A stretch of DNA of 64,000 bases from Bacillus sp. RAR_GA_16 (GTDB taxonomy: Bacteria > Bacillota > Bacilli > Bacillales > Guptibacillaceae): assembly GCF_020165985.1 (NCBI RefSeq), contig NZ_JAIUKZ010000016.1, positions 62,001 to 126,000 on the forward strand, in the 5' to 3' direction. The notes below the pieces were generated by a model. That model saw only the letters and a list, made by a program, of their open reading frames with translations. It did no database searches and was not told the origin of the DNA. The translations under genes were made by a program, and so were the position numbers. Shown piece by piece: positions 7,819-16,129 of this stretch (the stretch's first letter is position 1; each line of letters starts with the position of its first letter).

Positions 7819-8852
7819 TGAATGTCGACTCTTTATTTGACGTTCAGCGGAAAAGGAACCGCAGGCGCTATGTAATCATGGGAATCTTTCTTTTGCTTAT
7901 CATCACGACCTTTTTTATTAGCTTGAACACGGGGTTAACGAAATTGAGTCCTAGTGAAGTAATCGGAACATTATTTGGCAGTGGAACGGAAAAGCAGTCG
8001 TTAATCTTGTTTGAATTTCGTTTGCCTCGGATCGTGATCGCCATTCTTGTCGGTGCGGGCTTAGCGGTATCTGGCTGTATCCTTCAAGGCGTTTCCCGTA
8101 ACGCTCTGGCAGATCCGGGCATACTTGGGATCAATAGTGGTGCTGCTTTAATGGTTGTCCTGTTTGTTTCTTTTTTTCCGAAAACAACGGATGCTCCGAT
8201 TTTACTGATGCCGTTTCTAGCGTTAATTGGCGGGTGTGTGACGGCTGTTATAATTTATGCACTGTCTTATAGCAAAAAGGAAGGGTTAATGCCACAGCGA
8301 TTAATTCTAAATGGAATTGCGGTCGCAGCAGGAATCAGTGCGCTGATTACGATCTTAACGCTGCGAATGGATCCTTTTGATTATCAGTTTATTGCGGTTT
8401 GGCTTGCAGGAAAAATCTGGGGAACAACCTGGGTACATGTTCTTACACTATTACCCTGGATTCTGATTTTATTTACGATAATCTTCTACAAAGCACGAAT
8501 GTTAGATGGATTGAGTTTTGGTGAAAAGCTTGCGACTGGTATGGGCGTAAAAGTAGAGAAAGAGCGTTTTCTGCTCCTCGGTGCTTCAGTGGCACTTGCA
8601 TCTGCTTGTGTATCGGTGAGTGGAGGCATAGGGTTTGTTGGTCTTGTTGGTCCACATCTTGCACGACAGCTGGTCGGAAATCATCACCGATTCCTTTTAC
8701 CATTGTCGGCTCTTGCTGGCGCTCTCGTTCTTTTAGTTGCGGATACGATTGGTCGAACGATTCTTGCACCATCTGAAATTCATGCGGGTATTATGGTGGC
8801 GATCATTGGCGCCCCATACTTTTTATATTTACTTGCTAGATCAAAGGCTTAG
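7818..8852 (+). CDS. Iron-siderophore ABC transporter permease (FecCD family), second subunit
   Basis: 344 residues from ATG 7818, after GGGAGGGAG and overlapping the previous stop; a GTG one codon earlier is an alternative. It has FRLPRIVIAILVGAGLAVSG, LQGVSRNALADPGILGINSGA and GGIGFVGLVGPHLARQLVG, the same three FecCD landmarks as its partner. About nine membrane segments are seen. It pairs with the preceding permease to form the translocation pore. Confidence 0.93.
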   Translation: MNVDSLFDVQRKRNRRRYVIMGIFLLLIITTFFISLNTGLTKLSPSEVIGTLFGSGTEKQSLILFEFRLPRIVIAILVGAGLAVSGCILQGVSRNALADPGILGINSGAALMVVLFVSFFPKTTDAPILLMPFLALIGGCVTAVIIYALSYSKKEGLMPQRLILNGIAVAAGISALITILTLRMDPFDYQFIAVWLAGKIWGTTWVHVLTLLPWILILFTIIFYKARMLDGLSFGEKLATGMGVKVEKERFLLLGASVALASACVSVSGGIGFVGLVGPHLARQLVGNHHRFLLPLSALAGALVLLVADTIGRTILAPSEIHAGIMVAIIGAPYFLYLLARSKA

Positions 8853-8864
8853 GAGGCGAACGAT

Positions 8865-9866
8865 GTGAAAAATGAAATCTATGATGTCACCATCATTGGC
8901 GGAGGTCCCATCGGGTTATTTACGGCTTTTTATAGCGGCATGCGCGAACTTAAGACGAAAGTGATTGAATATCTTCCACACGTTGGTGGCAAAGTGACCT
9001 ACTTTTATCCAGAGAAAATTCTACGAGATATTGGGGCGATTCCTAACATCTCCGGAACAGACTTGATCAAACAGCTTGAACAACAGGCGAGCACATTTGA
9101 ACCTACAATGGTTTTTGGAGAAAGAGTAGATGATCTTGAGCGAGCAAACGATGGTACCTTTATTCTCACAAGTCATAATGGTGAGCGGCATTATACGCGT
9201 ACCGTTATTCTGGCGATTGGACATGGAACGCTTGGCGTAAAAAAGCTTCCGGTTGATGGCGCCGAGCATTTTGAAGGGACGAACCTACATTATGCGGTTA
9301 ATCGAGTCGAGGCTTTTAAAGGCAAGCACGTGATGATTTCTGGAGGAGGCGATTCGGCTATCGATTGGGCAAATCGCCTTGCACTGATTGCGGACCAAGT
9401 AACAATCGTTCATCGAAAAGAGGCATTTAGTGGCCATGAAAGTAGTATTACAGAGATGCATCGTTCTGAAACGAATGTAAGATGTTCCTGTTATGTCTCT
9501 GATCTGATTGGTAAGGAATACATTGAAAAAGTTGTTTTAACCCATGTTGATACTGGCGAAAAAGAGGAACTAGAAATTGATGCCCTTCTTGTCAATCATG
9601 GCTTTGATCTCGACATAGGAGGCATCCAACACTGGGGAATGACAACAAGTGAGGGCAAAATTGTAACGGATGACAAAATGCAAACAAGTATACCTGGCGT
9701 TTTTGCAGTCGGAGATATTGTCACTTATCCGCATCGATTAACGCTAATTGCGGGTGGTCTTGCGGAAGGCCCAAAAGCGCTAAACAGTGCGAAAGCATTC
9801 CTTGACCCTGAAGCAGACGCTATGGCAATGTATTCGACACATCACAAAGAATTCGTAGAGATCTAA
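8865..9866 (+). CDS. Ferredoxin/flavodoxin-NADP+ reductase type 2 (thioredoxin reductase-like)
   Basis: 333 residues, GTG start after AGGAGGCGA. The FAD-binding motif is IIGGGPIGLFTAFYSGMR, the NADPH-binding motif is MISGGGDSAIDWANRLA, and the C-terminal FAD block is GVFAVGDIVTYPHRLTLIAGG. The redox-active CxxC of thioredoxin reductase is absent, which places it with the bacterial FNR2 enzymes (YumC, and YcgT, whose gene belongs to the B. subtilis Fur regulon). Located between the permease and ATPase genes, it likely reduces ferric siderophore, directly or through a small electron carrier, to release iron in the cytoplasm. That role is inferred from position. Confidence 0.9.
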   Translation: MKNEIYDVTIIGGGPIGLFTAFYSGMRELKTKVIEYLPHVGGKVTYFYPEKILRDIGAIPNISGTDLIKQLEQQASTFEPTMVFGERVDDLERANDGTFILTSHNGERHYTRTVILAIGHGTLGVKKLPVDGAEHFEGTNLHYAVNRVEAFKGKHVMISGGGDSAIDWANRLALIADQVTIVHRKEAFSGHESSITEMHRSETNVRCSCYVSDLIGKEYIEKVVLTHVDTGEKEELEIDALLVNHGFDLDIGGIQHWGMTTSEGKIVTDDKMQTSIPGVFAVGDIVTYPHRLTLIAGGLAEGPKALNSAKAFLDPEADAMAMYSTHHKEFVEI

Positions 9867-9884
9867 TCGGAAGGAGTGAGTCGG

Positions 9885-10688
9885 ATGATTCATACAGAAG
9901 ACCTAAAAATCGGTTATCAGGAAACCATTATTGTCGATCAGTTAAATCTAGCGATCCCTGAGGGAAAGATAACAGCTCTAGTAGGTGCGAACGGTTCAGG
10001 AAAATCGACCATTTTAAAAACCCTATCTCGATTAATGAAACCCAAGAGTGGCACAGTTTATTTGGACGGAAGGGCCATTCATGAGCAGAAGACTCGCGAT
10101 CTAGCAAAAGAATTAGCGATTCTTCCTCAAAATCCGACGGCTCCTGAAGGGTTAACCGTCCTTGAGCTTGTCACATATGGGCGCTTTCCACATCAAAAAG
10201 GGTTGAAAGCACTCACGATAGAAGATAAAGAAAAGATTGCCTGGGCAATTGAAATGACAGGGATTACTGATTATGTGAACCGTCCGATTGATCAACTATC
10301 AGGTGGGCAGCGCCAGCGTGCCTGGATTGCGATGGCTCTAGCTCAGGATACGAAAATTCTTTTTTTAGATGAGCCAACAACCTTTCTCGATATGGCGCAT
10401 CAGCTTGAGGTGCTTGAACTCTTGCAAAAGTTAAATGTTCAAGAGAAGCGAACGATTGTCATGGTCGTGCATGATTTAAATCATGCGAGTCGTTACGCCG
10501 GTCATATCGTGGCAATTAAGAAAGGGAAAGTGATGAAAACGGGAACGCCATTGGAAGTGATGAAGTCCGACTTATTGGAAGAAGTGTTTGGTGTTCGAAG
10601 CGATATTATTTACGATCCTCGATCAGGCCAGCCGCTTTGCTTGCCGTATGGGTTATGTACCGAACCAGTCTATGCAATGTCGCATTAA
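9885..10688 (+). CDS. Iron-siderophore ABC transporter ATPase
   Basis: 267 residues from ATG 9885, eight bases after AAGGAG; the in-frame GTG at 9876 lies inside that ribosome binding site. It has Walker [10 protein letters not shown], signature [10 protein letters not shown], Walker [13 protein letters not shown] and the switch histidine in VVHDLNHA. It is of the FecE/FhuC type and would drive the two upstream permeases. The last gene of the operon, followed by a strong terminator. Confidence 0.94.
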   Translation: MIHTEDLKIGYQETIIVDQLNLAIPEGKITALVGANGSGKSTILKTLSRLMKPKSGTVYLDGRAIHEQKTRDLAKELAILPQNPTAPEGLTVLELVTYGRFPHQKGLKALTIEDKEKIAWAIEMTGITDYVNRPIDQLSGGQRQRAWIAMALAQDTKILFLDEPTTFLDMAHQLEVLELLQKLNVQEKRTIVMVVHDLNHASRYAGHIVAIKKGKVMKTGTPLEVMKSDLLEEVFGVRSDIIYDPRSGQPLCLPYGLCTEPVYAMSH

Positions 10689-10719
10689 CCTGCTCCTTAT
10701 GTTGGAGCAGGTTTTTTTG
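10689..10719 (+). terminator. Terminator of the siderophore operon
   Basis: The arms CCTGCTCC and GGAGCAGG are separated by seven bases and followed by seven T. Confidence 0.92.
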
Positions 10720-10780
10720 TAAAAGGAGCAAGCGATCTTTTAGCGAATACGTAAAGAAGCTTTAGTTGGAGGAGGACCTC

Positions 10781-11209
10781 ATGATTAAGGAAATGAGAAC
10801 GAAAAAACAATGGCGTGAAGCTTTTAAAGTGATGCAAGAGCTTCGCAATCATTTAGACGAGAAGACTTACCTTGTATTAGTCGAAGAAGCTCATCAGAAA
10901 GACATGTATCGCCTCTATGCGCTTTATGATGAAGGGGAGCTTGTTGCTGTTACCGGCTTCAAGCCAATGATTACGCTCTATTATGGGAGATCTGTCTGGG
11001 TCTGCGATCTCGTCACGAGCAAAAAGCATCGTTCAAAAGGCTACGGGGAAAAGCTTTTAACGTTTGTTGAGGACTGGGCTCGAGAAAACGGCTATCAATC
11101 TGTGGCCCTTTCTTCTGGGGTTCAAAAGAAAGAAGCCCACCGTTTCTACAAAGAAAAGATGTCTTATGACCAGGTTAGCTTTGTATTTAAAAAGGGATTT
11201 TCTTCGTAG
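10781..11209 (+). CDS. GNAT family N-acetyltransferase
   Basis: 142 residues from ATG 10781, after GGAGGAGG. The acetyl-CoA-binding motif is visible as [17 protein letters not shown] (R/Q-x-x-G-x-G/A pattern), preceded by the strand VWVCDL and followed by [17 protein letters not shown], the usual motif B region. The substrate is unknown. It stands alone between terminators and the aldo/keto reductase gene. Confidence 0.88.
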   Translation: MIKEMRTKKQWREAFKVMQELRNHLDEKTYLVLVEEAHQKDMYRLYALYDEGELVAVTGFKPMITLYYGRSVWVCDLVTSKKHRSKGYGEKLLTFVEDWARENGYQSVALSSGVQKKEAHRFYKEKMSYDQVSFVFKKGFSS

Positions 11210-11283
11210 AAGCATGATCTTAACCGATAGCTTTCATCAGGTGCTATACTTGGTGCAAGACAAATGAAGGATGTGTCGTATAC

Positions 11284-12249
11284 GTGAGAAAACTAGGGCA
11301 AACAGATTATGAGATTTCGCCAATTGGACTTGGAACGTGGCAATTCAGTCAAGGAAGCGGCTTAATCGGCAGTTATTTTTCAACCATTTCAGAAAAAGAT
11401 ATGGACGCAATCGTCAAAATGAGCCTTGATGGTGGCATTAACTGGTTCGATACAGCAGAGGCTTACGGAAAAGGTAAATCAGAAGAAGCGTTATCGGGTG
11501 CATTGAAAAGGCTCGGGGTTAATGAACAGGATGCCCTTATTGCGACAAAATGGTGGCCACTCCTTCGTACGGCAGGCTCTATTTCAAGCACGATTCAAAA
11601 GCGGAAGGATGCCTTGAACGGTCGTCGTATTGATCTGTATCAAGTTCACCAACCCTTCTCCTTTTCTTCTCCTGAAAAGGAAATGAAGGAAATGGCTTCT
11701 CTCGTTAAAGCAGGGCATATTGGTGCTGTCGGTGTGAGTAACTTTAATCGAGATAAAATGGATCGAGCCATTCAAGAGTTAAAACATCATAATCTGCCAC
11801 TTGCATCCAATCAAATGAAGTATAGCTTACTTGATCGACGGATTGAAACGAACGGAGTGCTGGATCTTGCTAAGCAAAATGGCGTGACGATTATTGCGTA
11901 TTCCCCGCTTGAACAGGGAATTTTAACAGGAAAGTTTCATCAAAATCCTGAGCTTGTAGCAAACCTCTCCGGTCCCCGGAAGCACATGTCTCTATTCAAG
12001 CCACAGGGATTAGCCAAAACCCTGCCGTTAATTAATGTATTAAAAGAAATTGGTCATTCTTACGGTGTGGGAGCCGGTCAAGTTGCGTTAAACTGGCTCG
12101 TTCATTTCCATGATCAGACGGTTGTGGCGATCCCTGGCGCGTCGAAGTTAAAACATGCCGAAGATAATGTGAAAGTGCTTGGTTTTAAATTAACAAGAGA
12201 TGAAATGAATCGAATTGATGAGGAATCAAGGAAAGTAGCGAAAATGTAA
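11284..12249 (+). CDS. Aldo/keto reductase
   Basis: 321 residues with a GTG start. The AKR (beta/alpha)8 barrel pattern is complete: GLGTWQFSQG at strand 1, FDTAEAYGKGKSEE carrying the catalytic Asp and Tyr, IATKWWP carrying the Lys, and YQVHQP carrying the His. The NADPH-binding end is AIPGASKLKHAEDNV. It is similar to the general-stress AKR11-type enzymes (IolS/YhdN). A hairpin terminator follows within 20 bases. The physiological substrate is not evident. Confidence 0.92.
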   Translation: MRKLGQTDYEISPIGLGTWQFSQGSGLIGSYFSTISEKDMDAIVKMSLDGGINWFDTAEAYGKGKSEEALSGALKRLGVNEQDALIATKWWPLLRTAGSISSTIQKRKDALNGRRIDLYQVHQPFSFSSPEKEMKEMASLVKAGHIGAVGVSNFNRDKMDRAIQELKHHNLPLASNQMKYSLLDRRIETNGVLDLAKQNGVTIIAYSPLEQGILTGKFHQNPELVANLSGPRKHMSLFKPQGLAKTLPLINVLKEIGHSYGVGAGQVALNWLVHFHDQTVVAIPGASKLKHAEDNVKVLGFKLTRDEMNRIDEESRKVAKM

Positions 12250-12259
12250 GGACGAGATG

Positions 12260-12284
12260 AACCGCAATTGTTTGCGGTTTTTTC
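12260..12284 (+). terminator. Terminator after the aldo/keto reductase
   Basis: The arms AACCGCAA and TTGCGGTT are followed by a T-run. Confidence 0.85.
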
Positions 12285-12353
12285 TGTATCCTTTGGAACG
12301 ATTGATCGATTCAATCGTATAAGGACTAAGATGAAAGAAGGGAGAGGACGAGT

Positions 12354-12851
12354 ATGGAAAAACGACCGCGAATTGACATTGAAAAAAGCTGGCTTCAGAA
12401 AGTGTTCGATCTTGTTGGGTTCACGTTTCTGTTACTTGGCTTTGTGTACATTTTATTAGAATGGTCCAATGTTCCAAGCCGTGTCCCCATTCACTTTAAC
12501 GTAAGGGGAGAAAGCGATTTATGGGGTCCAAAATCTTCACTAATCATCCTTCCATTAACGGGCGTCATTTTGTGGTTTGCTTTAGGACTGCTTGAGCGCT
12601 ATCCGCATGTTTACAACTATGTGGTTAAAATCACAAAAGGAAACGCAGAAATTCAATATCGAAGTGCAGTGGTACTCATTCGGTTTCTTAAAAATGCCAT
12701 TGCGATGATGTTTGCTTATTTGTCGGTTATAAGCGTACAAATTGCAAAGGGATTGGAAAATACGTCGCAGGAGTGGGTGCTTCCGATTTTTCTTACTGCC
12801 ATTTTTGGGGCGATTATCGTTTACCTATTCCGTTCAATCCGTTGGAGATAA
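12354..12851 (+). CDS. DUF1648-type membrane protein
   Basis: 165 residues with about four membrane segments (near residues 18-40, 60-80, 105-130 and 140-160). The DUF1648 signature, a Pro and His followed by F-N-x-x-G-x-x-D, is present as VPIHFNVRGESDLWG, and the next helix starts PKSSLIILPLTGVILW. The family occurs in SdpI-like immunity and signalling proteins, but this protein has only the DUF1648 part plus two further helices. The start follows GGGAGAGGA. Function unknown. Confidence 0.82.
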   Translation: MEKRPRIDIEKSWLQKVFDLVGFTFLLLGFVYILLEWSNVPSRVPIHFNVRGESDLWGPKSSLIILPLTGVILWFALGLLERYPHVYNYVVKITKGNAEIQYRSAVVLIRFLKNAIAMMFAYLSVISVQIAKGLENTSQEWVLPIFLTAIFGAIIVYLFRSIRWR

Positions 12852-12900
12852 AAGGGGAGGGCAAGTAAAGCGCATACACAAAAAAAGAGGTGAACACTTG

Positions 12901-12978
12901 ATGAATTTTCGCAGGAATTCAAAAAAAAATCTGCAGAAATTGCCCTTCTGTGTATGGTATAGTGGAGATGAAGTTTAA
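12901..12978 (+). CDS. Possible 25-residue peptide upstream of the PRPP synthetase paralogue
   Basis: ATG 12901 is preceded at good distance by AGAGGTGA, a strong ribosome binding site, and the frame encodes a basic 25-residue peptide. It has no recognisable domain. It could be a leader peptide for the downstream gene or a chance frame; only the ribosome binding site argues for it. Confidence 0.3.
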   Translation: MNFRRNSKKNLQKLPFCVWYSGDEV

Positions 12979-13088
12979 ACTAATTACATACGTGTGTAAT
13001 CGATACAGTTTTCGAGTGAGGTGGCCTTGATGGAGTTTCAAGGTTAGCCGAACCAATCGGGATAAACGAAAGATAAAGGAGCTACGCT

Positions 13089-14033
13089 ATGCTACGCCAA
13101 GAAGAAGATGTGAAAGTGTTCGCTTTGAACTCAAATCCAGAGTTGGCTCAAGAGATTGTTGAGACACTTGGAATTCAAGTTGGAAATTGTTCCGTTAAAC
13201 GTTTCAGTGACGGTGAGATCCACATGAACGTTGAGGAAAGCATCCGTGGCTGTGATACTTACTTAGTTCAATCAATCGCAGGCTCAGGAAACGATTACCT
13301 TATGGAACTCTTGATCATGATTGATGCACTCAAACGAGCATCTGCTCGAACAATCAATGTCGTTTTACCTTATTATGGGTATGCGAGACAGGATCGTAAA
13401 ACAGGACCTAGACAGCCCATTACGGCAAAATTGATTGCCAACATGTTGGAGCGTTCAGGCGCAACGCGTGTACTAACAATTGATCTTCATGCGAATCAAA
13501 TTGAAGGGTTCTTTAATATTCCAGTGGATCAGGTTTCAGGCATTCCGATCTTAGCTGAATATTTCGAGAAGAAGAATTTGGAAGATGTGGTGGTTGTGGC
13601 ACCAGACAATAGCAGTGCGCTTCGTGCTCGTAAGCTCGGATCCTTGCTTGATGCGCCAATTGCCTTAATTGATCGTCGTTCCTATGATACAGGTGAACCA
13701 TCAACAGTAAACGTCATTGGGGATGTACGTGGAAAAACAGCCATTATCATCGATGATATGATTGATACGGGTAAAAATGTAACGTTCACTTCACGTATTC
13801 TAGAAGAAAACGGCGTGAAGGAAGTTTACGCTACCTTTACACATCCCGTACTTTCTGGTCATGCAACGGAGGAAATTGCGGAGTCTTCGATTAAAGAAGT
13901 GGTTGTAACAAACACGATTGCTCTTCCAGAAGCTGATGATCTTGAGAAAATTACCGTTCTTTCCATCGCGCCTCTATTGGCGGAAGCGATTCGGATTGTT
14001 CAAGAAAAGCTATCCATTAGTCAAATTCGATAA
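13089..14033 (+). CDS. Ribose-phosphate pyrophosphokinase (PRPP synthetase) paralogue with altered active site
   Basis: 314 residues, collinear with Prs. It keeps RFSDGEIHMNVEESIRG, YYGYARQDRK, PITAKLIANML and DLHANQIEGFF. However, the conserved PDHGGVTRARK is PDNSSALRARK here, the catalytic flexible loop DKRRPRPN is DRRSYDTG, and the PRPP/ribose-5-phosphate loop DDIIDTAGT is DDMIDTGKN. The lysine and a key arginine of the flexible loop are thus changed. The true prs normally lies beside glmU and spoVG, not here. I expect weak or no PRPP synthesis, perhaps a regulatory subunit or a changed substrate. The ribosome binding site is AAAGGAG. Confidence 0.85.
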   Translation: MLRQEEDVKVFALNSNPELAQEIVETLGIQVGNCSVKRFSDGEIHMNVEESIRGCDTYLVQSIAGSGNDYLMELLIMIDALKRASARTINVVLPYYGYARQDRKTGPRQPITAKLIANMLERSGATRVLTIDLHANQIEGFFNIPVDQVSGIPILAEYFEKKNLEDVVVVAPDNSSALRARKLGSLLDAPIALIDRRSYDTGEPSTVNVIGDVRGKTAIIIDDMIDTGKNVTFTSRILEENGVKEVYATFTHPVLSGHATEEIAESSIKEVVVTNTIALPEADDLEKITVLSIAPLLAEAIRIVQEKLSISQIR

Positions 14034-14040
14034 CATTTTA

Positions 14041-14071
14041 AAGGGAACTGTTAACGCAGTTCTCTTTTTTT
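14041..14071 (+). terminator. Terminator after the PRPP synthetase paralogue
   Basis: AAGGGAACTG pairs with CAGTTCTCTT (one G-T pair) and is followed by T-rich sequence. Confidence 0.8.
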
Positions 14072-14104
14072 GATGGATGGAGGAGGTGGCAAATATGGAG
14101 TGAC

Positions 14105-14755
14105 TCAGGATGGTGAGTCACTTCCGTCATCGATTTGAATTAAGCTTGCCTGTATGATGTAGCGATCTGGTGCTGAACCGAGGTAATCAAACGGGTAACA
14201 CGTTGTGAGTGTCAGGGTGGGGGAGTTTTTTTCGACAATGACGCTCCGATCCTGTTCATCTGTAATCCAGGTTTTCCGAATTTGATATTCATAAGTCGTG
14301 TCATCTAATGTCACGTAGAGGCGGTCCCCATTTTTGAGCTGATCGAGACCGTCAAAAACTGTATCGCGATGACCTGCAAGTGCCGTGTGACCTGCTTCCT
14401 CAGGTAAGGTTGTGAAATCCGTGTCATACATGCCAACGCCCTGTTTTAGCGTCTGTTCATCCGTTCCCCAGTAGATTGGGTAAAGGTATCCTAAAGCTGG
14501 TATTGTTAATTCGCCGATTTCTTCTCCTATTTTGAAATCCAACGGTGCTTTTGATGAGATCACATCACTCGTTTGAACCACTTCTCGATTAACGGTTTTT
14601 TGATAATCGGTATCTTTCCAGTCTTTTGAAATCGCCTGCGCTTTTTTAGGTTCGAAGGTGGCGGCGTTTTTTTGACTCCACCATTCATAGCCGCTCCAAC
14701 CTGACAGAAGGATACCAATGACAATGAGGAGTAAGCTGAGTTTCTTTATCACCAT
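14105..14755 (-). CDS. srtD: Class D sortase
   Basis: 216 residues with an N-terminal membrane anchor (residues about 4-25), then the sortase barrel. The catalytic histidine is in ALAGHRDTVF and the cysteine in LTLTTCYPFDY, with the arginine in APDRYII. The TLTTC motif and length match class D (B. subtilis YhcS). It attaches proteins with an LPxTA-type signal to peptidoglycan. The gene directly upstream encodes the likely substrate, 65 bases away across a hairpin. Confidence 0.93.
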   Translation of the reverse strand: MVIKKLSLLLIVIGILLSGWSGYEWWSQKNAATFEPKKAQAISKDWKDTDYQKTVNREVVQTSDVISSKAPLDFKIGEEIGELTIPALGYLYPIYWGTDEQTLKQGVGMYDTDFTTLPEEAGHTALAGHRDTVFDGLDQLKNGDRLYVTLDDTTYEYQIRKTWITDEQDRSVIVEKNSPTLTLTTCYPFDYLGSAPDRYIIQASLIQIDDGSDSPS

Positions 14756-14776
14756 TCATCACCTTCTTTATAAATG

Positions 14777-14801
14777 GAGATAGGCGCAAAACGCCTATCT
14801 C
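14777..14801 (-). other. Intergenic hairpin between sortase substrate and sortase genes
   Basis: The arms GAGATAGGCG and CGCCTATCTC are perfect with a five-base loop but have no T-run. It may stabilise the upstream mRNA or reduce sortase expression relative to substrate. Confidence 0.5.
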
Positions 14802-14819
14802 GTTGGGATGGTATGTGTC

Positions 14820-15242
14820 TTATGAATGAACGCGTCTTTTTAATAGAAGAAGTGAGCCAAATGCAGCGATGGCAAGTCCAAGTACCATATATAATGGATA
14901 GCTTGTCGCTGTATCCGCCATTTCAGCGCCTTCTTCTGCAGAGTCTGAAGAGCTATCTTCTTCGCTTGTCATTTCATCATCTGAAGATGCACTGTCGTCG
15001 CTAGCAGCGGCTTCTTCATCAGAGGAATCGGTGCCACTGTAAGAAGAATCCTCACATGCTTGTCCATCATTATCGCGATCAAGGTCGCTCGGATCCTCAT
15101 CAGGGTTATTGCTTTCATAATAATTTTGCGCTTCTTCTTGAGTAGAGAAGTCATCGCAATTCTTATCATCATCCGCATACCCGACATTCGAAAAGCCAAA
15201 TACCAATAAGAAAGTTGCCAACAAAGATACGAGCTTTTTCAT
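14820..15242 (-). CDS. Secreted Excalibur-domain protein, presumed sortase D substrate
   Basis: 140 residues. A signal peptide runs to about residue 23 (SNVGYA). Residues about 28-65 form an Excalibur calcium-binding domain with DRDNDGQACED, whose DxDxDGxxCE pattern defines the family. A Ser/Asp/Glu-rich stalk follows. The C-terminus has a sorting-signal layout: ADTATSYP, a hydrophobic stretch (YMVLGLAIAAFGSLLLL) and KRRVHS. The expected LPDTA-type pentapeptide reads MADTA. Its position immediately upstream of a class D sortase supports wall anchoring. The ribosome binding site is GGGGAGGAAG. Confidence 0.87.
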   Translation of the reverse strand: MKKLVSLLATFLLVFGFSNVGYADDDKNCDDFSTQEEAQNYYESNNPDEDPSDLDRDNDGQACEDSSYSGTDSSDEEAAASDDSASSDDEMTSEEDSSSDSAEEGAEMADTATSYPLYMVLGLAIAAFGSLLLLKRRVHS

Positions 15243-15489
15243 CTTCTTCCTCCCCGGATTAAGTATTTTTTTGCCATCCCTTGTTATATGGTAACAGCTA
15301 CCATTGGAAAGGTCATGTAATTTGTCAGAATAAATAGAATAAAGAGAATATATTACTACAGTTAGAAAATAAGTTTCACAAGAGAGAGAGCAGAAAGGTT
15401 TTTTTATTTTTGAGGAAGAGATTGATCCAAAAGAGAATGGTTTCCGTTAGCTACATATAAAGAGAAGAAGTGGATGGGAGAGAGAGTAG

Positions 15490-16039
15490 ATGAAAAAAAG
15501 CGCAGTTGCCGTAGGACTTGCCTGTTTCGTAGCGCTTGGTGCATGTTCAGGACCAGGGGAGAGTACTACAAATGGATCAGAGAAAGCAAGTAATGAAGAG
15601 ATGAGCAGTACAAGCGTTAACGGCAGCGCAGGCAGTGCGGTAGAGAAGGAAGGAGATGGGGCAGAAAAAACGGTTGATGGTGGAATTAAGATAATGATTT
15701 CAGAAGCTCAGTCAGACGAGGGTGAACATGAGGATGGCCATGGTCATGGAGGTCATGTAAGCATCTCACTTAAGAATGATGAGATGGATTCCCGCTGTTC
15801 TGATGACGACCGTAACCGAATCGGAGCAGCCACTTACTGAAGCAAATGTGCGTTTTGAATACTGGAAAGAGGGAGAGGAGAAGCATACCTACACAGATAC
15901 GGAAGAGAACAGTGAAGGGATGTATGAGGGAACCACAGAAATGTCCGATCCAGGAACGTACAAGCTGAAAGTTCATGTAGAGAAGGGGGAAGAGCTTCAT
16001 ACACATAAACCATATGTGCTTGAAGTCGCGGAGAAATAA
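15490..16039 (+). pseudogene. YtkA-like lipoprotein, broken by a +1 frameshift
   Basis: The first frame encodes a lipoprotein signal (LGAC), a Ser/Gly/Glu linker, a His-rich stretch (EHEDGHGHGGH) and the start of a beta-domain. The frame then shifts and a second frame supplies MTTVTESEQPLTEANVRFEYW through KVHVEKGEELHTHKPYVLEV, the YtkA/FixH-like domain. Deleting one C from CCC at 15791-15793 gives a continuous frame of about 182 residues (DEMDSAVLMTTVTESEQ). The His-rich segment suggests metal binding outside the cell. Either a recent pseudogene or a homopolymer sequencing error. Confidence 0.85.
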
Positions 16040-16047
16040 GGATATCG

Positions 16048-16090
16048 AAAAAAGGCGCGGTGGAGTTTTCACTCCACCGCGCCTTTTTTT
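16048..16090. terminator. Strong bidirectional terminator
   Basis: The 13-base arms GGCGCGGTGGAGT and ACTCCACCGCGCC are flanked by A and T runs. It serves the YtkA-like gene and the convergent HAD phosphatase gene. A dispersed repeat copy (16116-16128) follows. Confidence 0.92.
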
Positions 16091-16129
16091 CGACATTTTA
16101 TGAGCTTTATCGGGTGGTGCCAGGCACCA

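Noticed and set aside
12973-13000. Sigma-B promoter before the PRPP synthetase paralogue
   Set aside because: GTTTAA is present but the -10 (GTGTAA at 15 bases) matches poorly.
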